A stretch of DNA of 5,576 nt, from NCBI GenBank assembly GCA_031259035.1, contig JAIRLZ010000284.1:1-5576 (forward strand), in the 5' to 3' direction. Below, piece by piece: positions 1 through 5,279 of the stretch. Under the pieces are notes generated by a model. That model worked only from the letters and a program-made list of their open reading frames with translations, ran no database searches and had not been told where the DNA came from. This DNA is from Treponema sp. Its GTDB lineage: Bacteria > Spirochaetota > Spirochaetia > Treponematales > Breznakiellaceae. Every line of letters starts with the position of its first letter. The first letter of the stretch is position 1. Made by a program: the position numbers and the translations under genes.

Positions 1-1
1 G

Positions 2-709
2 AGGGTGTTGCTGTTGGACGAGCCGCTCTCGGCGCTTGACGCGAAACTCAGGCAGCACATGCTCATTGAGCTTGATCAGATACACGACAAGATCGGCATC
101 ACCTTCATCTACGTCACCCATGATCAGACCGAGGCGTTGTCGGTTTCTGACCGCATCGCGGTGATGAATTCGGGCGATGTGCTCCAGGTCGGCACGCCTT
201 ATGAAATCTACGAAAGCCCCTCAACCGATTTTGTAGCGAGATTCATCGGAGAGACAAACCTCTTTGACGGCGTGGCCGCGGCTGTGAAGAAACTCGACAA
301 GCCGGATAAAAACGGCGACATTGAGTACATGGTCGAGCTTGACATACCGGCGCTTGGCAAGGTGAAAGTAACCACCATTGACGTGGTGGAGGTTGGACAG
401 ACCGTGAGCTTCACCGTGCGCCCTGAAAAAATCGTCATTTCTACGGAAAGACCGCCGTCAAAGCGGGAAGACATCAACCTCTTTCAAGGCGTAGTCGACG
501 AGCCCATCTATTCGGGCTTCCAGACTAAATTCTACGTCAAGGTGACGAACTCCGCCGCGTCCGCGGATGCGTCAGCAAGCGGCGCCCTTATCCGCGCTAT
601 AAAACAGCACTCAAAGTACTCGGACGAAGGACCGGATATTGAGTGGAAAGACTCAGTCTACCTTTCTTGGAGCGCCGCGGACGGGTACATTGTTGAGGTG
701 AAGCAATGA
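2..709 (+). CDS. potA: Polyamine ABC transporter ATP-binding protein PotA, C-terminal part (5' end outside window)
   Basis: ATPase subunit of an importer, acting on the cytoplasmic face to power uptake through PotB/PotC. The reading frame is already open at the window edge. The visible 235 codons begin inside Walker B (RVLLLDEP, residues 1-8), followed by the D-loop SALD (10-13) and the H-loop histidine in YVTHDQTEA (His40). Then comes the usual GTPYEIYESP / FIGETN linker and a C-terminal TOBE-type regulatory region (roughly 85-235) with a VRPEKI motif. Walker A, the Q-loop and the LSGGQ signature must lie upstream; about 140 residues are missing compared with PotA proteins of ~370. The C-terminal region carries an Ala/Ser-rich stretch near 178-190. 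The stop overlaps the potB start as ATGA. The MalK/CysA family is close in this region, so the polyamine assignment rests mainly on the two downstream permeases. Confidence 0.92.
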   Translation, partial: RVLLLDEPLSALDAKLRQHMLIELDQIHDKIGITFIYVTHDQTEALSVSDRIAVMNSGDVLQVGTPYEIYESPSTDFVARFIGETNLFDGVAAAVKKLDKPDKNGDIEYMVELDIPALGKVKVTTIDVVEVGQTVSFTVRPEKIVISTERPPSKREDINLFQGVVDEPIYSGFQTKFYVKVTNSAASADASASGALIRAIKQHSKYSDEGPDIEWKDSVYLSWSAADGYIVEVKQ

Positions 710-1671
710 GTTCCTGTTGTGGCGCCGGCAAGACGGGAGTCCCGAAAAATTACGGCGAACGGAAGCCGGGCGGCGGGCGCGGCGCGGGCGGCGGCGAAAA
801 AGCGTCCGCGGTGAAGCGCAACTTTGGACTGATGTACTCGCTCGCAATGGGCGCATGGTTCACCGTGTTTTTCCTCGCGCCGCTTGTCATCATCGTCGTG
901 TACAGTTTCCTCAAAAAGGGGTTGTACGGCGGGGTCGTATGGCAATTCTCCCTTGACGCTTACAAGGGGTTGCTGAACCCAACCCTTCTCGTCGTCACCG
1001 GGCGCACGATCGCCGCCTCCATCGCCGCCACCATCATCACCATTCTGATAGCCTTGCCCTGCGGTTATTTTATGGCGAAAAGCCGGAATCAAACCCTGCT
1101 GCTCCTGTTGATTATCATCCCCTTCTGGACGAATTTCCTCATCCGAGTCTTCGCATGGATGAATATTTTAGGCAACAACGGTTTCTTGAACGAGTTTCTT
1201 ATGAGAATGGGGCTTATCAACGAGTATATACACTTTCTCTACAACCAGAATGTCGTGATCCTCGTACTGGTGTACATGTACCTGCCCTACGCCATATTGC
1301 CCCTTTTCTCCACCATAGACAAATTTGATTTCTCGCTTTTGGAAGCGGCGCGGGATTTGGGCGCGACCAAATTCATGGCTATTATCAGAATTTTGCTTCC
1401 AAACATCAAGAGCGGCATTTTTACAGCGGTGCTGTTCACCTTCATCCCCATATTCGGGGCTTACGCGGTGCCTCTCCTTGTGGGCGGCATGAATTCCTAC
1501 ATGCTCGGCAACACCATCGCGGACCAACTCACCAAAAGCCGCAACTGGCCCCTTGCCTCCGCGATCTCCATGACGCTTACAATTATCACCACTATCGGCG
1601 TGATTGTGATGATGGGATTGCAAAGGCGCGAAACCCGGAACGCATCCAACGCGAAGGGAGGGGCGAAATGA
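706..1671 (+). CDS. potB: Polyamine ABC transporter permease PotB
   Basis: Inner-membrane permease that pairs with PotC to form the transport channel of a spermidine/putrescine-type importer. It has 321 residues and about six hydrophobic helices: near 43-69, 95-123, 130-155, 182-203, 236-260 and 283-304. The EAA loop that docks on the ATPase is clear at 213-233 (EAARDLGATKF...ILLPN). The start is fixed by the ATGA overlap with potA and a GAGG Shine-Dalgarno at 695-698, seven bases upstream. The protein has an odd cytoplasmic extension of about 40 residues before the first helix: MSSCCGAG, then a Gly-rich basic segment (KPGGGRGAGGGEK). E. coli PotB is about 275-285 residues, so this extension explains most of the extra length. 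The family (POPT: polyamine/opine/phosphonate-type permeases) is secure; the substrate is inferred. Confidence 0.93.
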   Translation: MSSCCGAGKTGVPKNYGERKPGGGRGAGGGEKASAVKRNFGLMYSLAMGAWFTVFFLAPLVIIVVYSFLKKGLYGGVVWQFSLDAYKGLLNPTLLVVTGRTIAASIAATIITILIALPCGYFMAKSRNQTLLLLLIIIPFWTNFLIRVFAWMNILGNNGFLNEFLMRMGLINEYIHFLYNQNVVILVLVYMYLPYAILPLFSTIDKFDFSLLEAARDLGATKFMAIIRILLPNIKSGIFTAVLFTFIPIFGAYAVPLLVGGMNSYMLGNTIADQLTKSRNWPLASAISMTLTIITTIGVIVMMGLQRRETRNASNAKGGAK

Positions 1672-2540
1672 ACATCAAAACCATTGTCCATCAAGTCATA
1701 ACGTCAATCAAGATCGGGCAGCCTCAGACCGAAGCGGCGAAACACGCGCGCAGGGCGATCAGAAAGCCGCTCTTTTCTTTCTCGCAGGTGGTGTTCTGCG
1801 CGACCATTATGTTTCTCTTTCTGCCGCTGTTCGTTCTGATCCTGTACTCGTTCAACGCAAGCAAGGGCATGAACTGGAGCGGCTTTTCGTTTGTCTGGTA
1901 CGAGCAGCTTTTTTTTCACTCCCGCGATCTGTGGCGCGCGTTTTGGAACAGCATGTTCATAGCGGCGACCTCCGCGGCGACGGCAATGGTCATAGGCGCC
2001 TTGGGCGCGATTGGCGTAAACTGGTACCGCTTCAAACTGCGAAACTATGTGCAGACTGTTTCCTTCCTTCCCATGATTCTGCCGGAAATTATCATCGGCG
2101 TAAGTTTGTCCATCTTTTTCGCCGGCATCAAACTGAAGCTGGGCTTGCTCACCATCTATATAGCGCATACGACGTTTAACCTGCCCTTTGTCTTCCTGAT
2201 GGTCATGGCGCGTCTTGATGAATTCGATTTCTCCATCATTGAGGCCGCGCACGATCTCGGCGCGAATGAGCTGCAAACGCTTTTAAGGGTGACGATTCCT
2301 ATATGTATGCCGGGCATCGTGTCCGGTTTTCTCACCGCCGTCACCATAAGTTTGGAGGATTTCGTCATCACCTACTTTGTCGCGGGTCCCGGCTCCTCTA
2401 CGCTGCCCTTGTACATCTACTCGGCGATACGATTCGGCGTTTCGCCCGTGATAAACGCCTTGTCCGTGGTGATGATTCTCGGAACCGTGGCGCTCACCTA
2501 TCTGCTGCGCAACTTCCTCAAGTACATCGCGGCAAAGTAG
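1668..2540 (+). CDS. potC: Polyamine ABC transporter permease PotC
   Basis: Second permease of the same importer. It has 290 residues, with a cytoplasmic N-terminal extension of about 40 residues and then helices near 41-62, 94-117, 128-152, 158-181, 214-239 and 261-284. The EAA loop is at 192-212 (IEAAHDLGANELQTLLRVTIP), followed by the typical PotC segment SLEDFVITYFVAGPGSSTLPLYIYS. The ATGA overlap with potB and a strong GGAGG at 1657-1661, six bases before the start, fix the start codon. It ends in TAG; the 18 codons beyond before a TGA are Arg-rich and look non-coding, so TAG acts as a true stop here. It is the last gene of the operon within the window; no potD follows. It is clearly paralogous to potB but lacks the Gly-rich tail. 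Confidence 0.93.
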   Translation: MNIKTIVHQVITSIKIGQPQTEAAKHARRAIRKPLFSFSQVVFCATIMFLFLPLFVLILYSFNASKGMNWSGFSFVWYEQLFFHSRDLWRAFWNSMFIAATSAATAMVIGALGAIGVNWYRFKLRNYVQTVSFLPMILPEIIIGVSLSIFFAGIKLKLGLLTIYIAHTTFNLPFVFLMVMARLDEFDFSIIEAAHDLGANELQTLLRVTIPICMPGIVSGFLTAVTISLEDFVITYFVAGPGSSTLPLYIYSAIRFGVSPVINALSVVMILGTVALTYLLRNFLKYIAAK

Positions 2541-2666
2541 CGGCGCCGCAGGCGCGGCCCTTGCCTGAAACGGCGCGAGCGCCAGAGGTGCGATTGAAAC
2601 GCAGGTCGGCGAGGTTCGGCATAAAAATTGAAGCGCGGCCGGACTCTCGTTCTTAGCGGCGCGTCC
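2541..2666. other. Intergenic spacer after potC, no gene seen
   Basis: GC-rich sequence between the potC stop and the left end of the repeat element. Two small GC hairpins are possible: 2543-2555 (GCGCC, 3-base loop, GGCGC; an alternative fold uses 2545-2558) and 2572-2583 (GGCG/CGCC). Neither is followed by a T-run, so no convincing factor-independent terminator for potABC is seen here. The open frames crossing this stretch have no ribosome binding site, are rich in Arg and resemble no protein I know. Confidence 0.6.
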
Positions 2667-2685
2667 CTAGCAGCCTGTTGCGCTT
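2667..2685 (+). repeat. Left terminal inverted repeat of the MITE-like element
   Basis: Nineteen bases that match the reverse complement of 2833-2851 at 16 positions. The inner ten bases (TGTTGCGCTT) and the outer CTAG are identical. Confidence 0.65.
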
Positions 2686-2688
2686 GTA

Positions 2689-2727
2689 GGTTTTCATGGT
2701 TTTTCGTTGAAAAAAGCCATGAAAACC
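2689..2727. terminator. Long hairpin in the repeat element, possible bidirectional terminator
   Basis: The left arm at 2689-2705 pairs with the right arm at 2709-2727 across a 3-base loop. There are 17 pairs with only a 2-base bulge, and the outer 11 bases (GGTTTTCATGG / CCATGAAAACC) are perfect. The T-rich arms make it AT-rich near the loop rather than a classic GC stem followed by a U-tract. Termination of potABC from the left and of the ruvA operon from the right is plausible but inferred. Confidence 0.45.
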
Positions 2728-2785
2728 ACGATGTATGGGTTGCCGCGCCTTCGGTTTGCGAACCTTCGGTTCAACGGAGTTTGAG

Positions 2786-2820
2786 CGGAAGAAAACGCGC
2801 AAAAATGCGCCTTTTCTCCG
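2786..2820. terminator. Second hairpin in the repeat element, terminator candidate
   Basis: The arms at 2786-2801 and 2806-2820 pair around an AAAA loop with one bulged base and one mismatch. The core is GCGCA/TGCGC and the flanks are GAAAA/TTTTC. It lies 28 bases beyond the stop of the - strand gene, so it could end that transcript. It is equally an internal structural part of the mobile repeat. Confidence 0.4.
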
Positions 2821-2832
2821 ATTTGGGGCGCG

Positions 2833-2851
2833 AAGCGCAACAAACTCCTAG
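2833..2851 (-). repeat. Right terminal inverted repeat; contains a gene's stop codon
   Basis: Partner of 2667-2685. On the - strand it starts CTAGGAGTTTGTTGCGCTT. The TAG inside its CTAG end (2850-2848) is the stop codon of the 505-residue protein gene, and the last base of the element is shared with that gene's final serine codon. Confidence 0.65.
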
Positions 2852-4365
2852 CTGTCCTCTTCCCGCGACAGCAGAATCACCGGCTCATGCAAGTCTTGAA
2901 CGCCATTTGCGCCTATACGGACGCGCCTGAGCGAAAGGTTTCCATCAGGGTAGCTCACCGCGTAGGTTTCACGGGAATTGTCCTCATGGCGGAGTTCCAG
3001 CGCGTCGAACTCGTTAAGCGTATAGAAACTGTACCTGCCCTTTTGAACAACGCCGCCTAATGTGAGTTCATACATTCCATCGGTTGAAAAATGGATTCTG
3101 CCGATAATGCCGTTGTACACGGCGTTGATATACGCCGGGACTGTCCGAACCGGTGTGGAAGAATCGGCGATGACGGTGGCGGCTTTCCGGTAAGAGCCGT
3201 CCCAGCCCGCGTCATTGCCTATTTTAAGCCTGACATCTTCAAAAACCTTTACCCGTATGCTTTCAAGCGATTCAAGGGCGATGTCCAAAGAACGGCGCAG
3301 AGTCTGGACGGAAATATTTTGAGTTGAAATGTACAAACCGTACCTCGTCGCGCCCGAATTTTGCCACGTGAACACCTGCTGGGTCTCATCCGTATAAAAA
3401 ATCGCTTCTTTATTGAGAGGATCAAAATAGATGTATTGGCGGCTGTCTATGGCGCCATCCGGACGTACAAAGTACCATAATCCGGTGAGGAACGTTTCAA
3501 ACCCCCTTGCGCCGCCGCTTAAAATCTCTCTGACGCGCCGCTCTTCCACCTGTTTCCCCGGCATACGGATCATCCCGCTTTGTTCGTATTCGTTCTTTTC
3601 GGCGTTATAGGTGTAGATAATCTCAACCTGATCCAAAATATTGGGAGATTCCGCATCCCGCCCATAGGCCGTTATGGGGAAATCCTTTCCATCGCTCAAG
3701 CCCACCTGATAGGCTTGGGTGCGCTCGACGCGCTGAATGGTGATGGCGCCGTCAATCTGAATTTCGGCGATCTTGTCAAAGGGCGCGGACATTGCCGCCG
3801 CCTGCGCATTCTGGTTCCACCGGAACGCGGTCAGCGTATGCTCTCCGCCGTTCATGCCGCTTACAACGACGCATGGAACACGGTCGCCTATCATGTCCAC
3901 CGTATATAACTCAAGGGTGCCGGGACCGGTGACAAGGGTTTTCGCATCCCACACCCGTTTATAGACATTTTCCGTTTCATCAAAATCAACGTAGGCGATA
4001 TAGACGCCGTCGTCACTGTCCGCCAGATTCCGGTACGCGAGGATCTGCTCTTCCTGTACATCCGCGTCAAAGTTTTCATTCAGTACGACCACTAAAATTT
4101 CCCAGTCTTCCAAAGAGATTTTCGTGTGTATGCTGTCATTGTACACGATGTCGGCGCCTGCCGCGACACCCGCCGCGTTATTGTAAATTTCTTCATCAGA
4201 ACTAGCCTCATGGCGTTCAATGACGCGGGTTTGCCTGATTTCCTTTGGTTTCTCAACCTCCTGCGCCACGCGCAGGGTGTTGGGGAAAAAGACCAGCAAC
4301 ACGATGACCGCCGAAGCCGCGAAAAAACAAATAATGGTTATCAGCTTTGAAATTTTTATCGTCAT
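2848..4365 (-). CDS. Membrane-anchored exported protein of unknown function, ruvA-linked
   Basis: This 505-residue protein has a short basic N-terminus and one hydrophobic segment (residues 8-28, ITIICFFAASAVIVLLVFF) with no clear signal-peptidase or lipobox site. It is therefore likely anchored in the inner membrane with residues 30-505 in the periplasm. The exported part is acidic, aromatic-rich and strand-rich (e.g. VYIAYVDFDE 121-130, LWYFVRPDG 296-304, RYGLYISTQN 341-350). Its C-terminal third (about 380-505; WDGSYRKA, then MYELTLGG, KGRYSFYTL, ALELRH) has the alternating pattern of a small beta-barrel, perhaps lipocalin-like. I do not recognise it firmly; the family called 'pallilysin-related adhesin' in treponemes is a guess, and no HEXXH protease motif is present. 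It starts 6 bases after the TAA of the full ruvA frame, with only a weak GGGAT-type ribosome site, suggesting translational coupling to ruvA. Its stop codon lies in the repeat element. Confidence 0.85.
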   Translation of the reverse strand: MTIKISKLITIICFFAASAVIVLLVFFPNTLRVAQEVEKPKEIRQTRVIERHEASSDEEIYNNAAGVAAGADIVYNDSIHTKISLEDWEILVVVLNENFDADVQEEQILAYRNLADSDDGVYIAYVDFDETENVYKRVWDAKTLVTGPGTLELYTVDMIGDRVPCVVVSGMNGGEHTLTAFRWNQNAQAAAMSAPFDKIAEIQIDGAITIQRVERTQAYQVGLSDGKDFPITAYGRDAESPNILDQVEIIYTYNAEKNEYEQSGMIRMPGKQVEERRVREILSGGARGFETFLTGLWYFVRPDGAIDSRQYIYFDPLNKEAIFYTDETQQVFTWQNSGATRYGLYISTQNISVQTLRRSLDIALESLESIRVKVFEDVRLKIGNDAGWDGSYRKAATVIADSSTPVRTVPAYINAVYNGIIGRIHFSTDGMYELTLGGVVQKGRYSFYTLNEFDALELRHEDNSRETYAVSYPDGNLSLRRVRIGANGVQDLHEPVILLSREEDS

Positions 4366-4371
4366 GGCTGT

Positions 4372-4482
4372 TTACATCCCGCTTAAATACAAAATAGCCC
4401 GCTTAAAAAGCAGCTTCTCTTTTTCAGACGCGGACGGCGATCCGTCAAGGGCGCCGTCCGCTTTCAAAGCCGCTTCAGCCTA
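4372..4482 (-). pseudogene. ruvA: Continuation of ruvA domain III beyond the in-frame TAG
   Basis: Starting at the TAG (4482-4480), the unchanged ruvA frame runs 35 more codons to a TAA at 4374-4372. The translation begins AEAALKADGALDG and ends EKEKLLFKRAILYLSGM. The latter is a typical amphipathic last helix of RuvA domain III. With the TAG counted as one residue, the whole protein would be 204 residues, the normal family length. No shift of frame is needed, so a single base change from a sense codon (for example CAG, AAG, GAG, TGG, TCG, TTG, TAC or TAT) explains it. The TAA is 6 bases from the next gene's start, the spacing expected of an intact operon. Confidence 0.85.
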
Positions 4483-4986
4483 TGAAAGCGCTACGGCGTC
4501 GGCGCGTTTGTCATAGCCCATCGCAGCCAACGCTTCAATGAGGTCGGCGTAAGGAGCGGTTGTTTCCGCCGAAGCCGCCGGCGCCCGCGTCAGTTTGCCT
4601 TTCAGGGTTAGAAGCATCTTCTGCGCGGTTTTCTTGCCCAGTCCGGGAACATTCTCAAGCCGCGCCAGATCTTCCGAATCAAGCGCCCGCTCCAACTCCT
4701 CCTGGCTTATGCCGCCCATGATCTTAATCGCGCCTTTCGGCCCGATTCCATCGACTTTGAGCAGTTCCAGAAAAGCGGCGCGGCGCGTCTCATTGCGAAA
4801 TCCATACAGCCTCATGCCGTCTTCTTTGTGGTACACCCACGTCCACACTCTGGCTGTCTCGCCAACGTCCGGCAACTGCGCGTTGTCCATTGCGGGAATG
4901 ATGACATCCCATTCCACGCCGCCGGTTGCAAGATAGAGCGCATCGTTTTTTTTCCCGGTGATGGTTCCTTGTATACTATTGAACAT
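4480..4986 (-). CDS. ruvA: Holliday junction branch migration protein RuvA, cut short by in-frame TAG
   Basis: RuvA binds four-way DNA junctions and recruits the RuvB motor in recombinational repair. As written the product is 168 residues: OB-fold domain I (1-63), and domain II with two helix-hairpin-helix motifs, VDGIGPKGAIKIM (78-90) and VPGLGKKTAQKML (113-125). A linker follows, then only the first helix of domain III (YADLIEALAAMGYDK, 146-160) before TAG. RuvA proteins are usually about 190-205 residues, and domain III contacts RuvB. The same frame continues beyond the TAG with a good domain III ending. The start at MFNSIQG is chosen because it matches the family N-terminus and has AGAGG five bases upstream; an upstream ATG at 5031 would add 15 unrelated residues and lacks this site. 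Its promoter is probably at 5076-5104. DNA binding may be intact, but RuvB coupling is doubtful unless UAG is read through. Confidence 0.93.
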   Translation of the reverse strand: MFNSIQGTITGKKNDALYLATGGVEWDVIIPAMDNAQLPDVGETARVWTWVYHKEDGMRLYGFRNETRRAAFLELLKVDGIGPKGAIKIMGGISQEELERALDSEDLARLENVPGLGKKTAQKMLLTLKGKLTRAPAASAETTAPYADLIEALAAMGYDKRADAVALS

Positions 4987-4990
4987 ATAG

Positions 4991-4996
4991 ACCTCT
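4991..4996 (-). promoter_or_regulatory. ruvA ribosome binding site
   Basis: AGAGGT on the - strand, with the AGAGG core five bases before the ATG at 4986. It decides the MFNSIQG start over the in-frame ATG farther upstream. Confidence 0.7.
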
Positions 4997-5028
4997 ATGC
5001 GGGGGAACGCCGGCTCGCGCTGTCGTCC

Positions 5029-5070
5029 CAATGCCTGCGCTTAGGACGCGCTCGCGTCCCCACCGCATTG
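5029..5070 (-). promoter_or_regulatory. Hairpin in the ruvA 5' leader
   Basis: An inner perfect stem (GGACGC 5044-5049 with GCGTCC 5054-5059, 4-base loop) is enclosed by an outer stem (CAATGC 5029-5034 with GCATTG 5065-5070) across an internal loop of 9 and 5 bases. It starts at about the predicted transcription start of ruvA and ends about 40 bases before its start codon, so it could stabilise the mRNA or influence its expression. No known riboswitch or LexA-box pattern was recognised. Confidence 0.35.
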
Positions 5071-5075
5071 CGAAA

Positions 5076-5104
5076 AGTATACCATAGTTTTGAGAAAATG
5101 GGAA
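5076..5104 (-). promoter_or_regulatory. Sigma-70-type promoter for ruvA operon
   Basis: On the - strand, TATACT (5081-5076) is preceded by TGG, giving an extended -10. A weak -35, TTCCCA (5104-5099), lies 17 bases upstream and matches TTGACA at four of six positions. Transcription would begin near 5068-5070, leaving a leader of about 80 bases. Confidence 0.6.
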
Positions 5105-5114
5105 GAGGAAGAAC

Positions 5115-5279
5115 ATGAAGCCCGGCGCCGTCACGGACACACAGCCCGCGCGCAAAAAATTCTCTTCAATGCCGCCTTACGTGAGATCACGCGCCCTCTT
5201 GACAATAAGCGATAATAGGGATAAGATTATTAAGTATGATGACCAAAAACAAGGCGATGAAGATATTTGTTCTTTCTAG
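5115..5279 (+). CDS. Possible 54-residue small protein (doubtful)
   Basis: A short frame begins MKPGAVTDTQPARKK and ends with TAG. It has a good purine-rich ribosome site (AGAGGAAG, about seven bases upstream of the ATG), the main reason to list it. Against it: the product is hydrophilic and unlike anything I recognise, it covers the promoter at 5199-5227, and its 3' end overlaps the next gene in another frame by about 44 bases. It could be a leader peptide or chance; chance is more likely. Confidence 0.15.
   Translation: MKPGAVTDTQPARKKFSSMPPYVRSRALLTISDNRDKIIKYDDQKQGDEDICSF
5199..5227 (+). promoter_or_regulatory. Sigma-70-type promoter for the beta-propeller gene
   Basis: A perfect TTGACA (5199-5204), a 17-base spacer and TAAGAT (5222-5227, four of six matches to TATAAT). 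Transcription should begin about 5233-5236, which is on or just before the ATG at 5236. It faces away from the ruvA promoter, so the two transcripts diverge. Confidence 0.6.

Larger units (their letters stand above)
2667..2851. mobile_element. MITE-like 185-base element with terminal inverted repeats
   Basis: The two ends form imperfect 19-base inverted repeats: left 2667-2685 (CTAGCAGCCTGTTGCGCTT) and right 2833-2851 (AAGCGCAACAAACTCCTAG), with 16 of 19 positions matching. Both ends carry CTAG, which could be part of the repeat or a 4-base target duplication of the YTAR type known for IS5-group elements; in that case the repeats are 15 bases. Two strong hairpins lie inside (2689-2727 and 2786-2820), with short TTCGGTT repeats between them. 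No transposase is encoded, so it would need a helper in trans. It sits between two convergent genes, a common place for tolerated insertions, and its right end contains the stop codon of the - strand gene. Small size, terminal repeats and lack of a gene fit a MITE; a REP/BIME-like or processed-RNA repeat is the alternative. Confidence 0.65.

Noticed and set aside
658..1092. Long - strand frames antisense to potB and potC
   Set aside because: They mirror strongly supported permease genes with EAA motifs and helices; their products are His/Arg-rich shadows without start signals.
1909..1916. Run of eight T in potC, a possible slippage or phase-variation site
   Set aside because: The frame is intact on both sides, the run encodes ordinary Leu-Phe-Phe codons in a permease, and eight T is weak evidence for phase variation.
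2667..2851. CRISPR-like repeat
   Set aside because: There is only one copy of each inverted unit and no regularly spaced direct repeats.
2628..2930. Open frame of 100 codons on the + strand across the repeat element
   Set aside because: It runs through the hairpins and into the antisense of the 505-residue gene; it starts at a TTG-type codon without ribosome site and shows no protein-like pattern.
4987..5031. Longer ruvA start 15 codons upstream
   Set aside because: The added residues (MGRQREPAFPRIEVY) do not resemble RuvA, whereas the internal ATG has a well-placed AGAGG and a family-typical MFNSIQG start.
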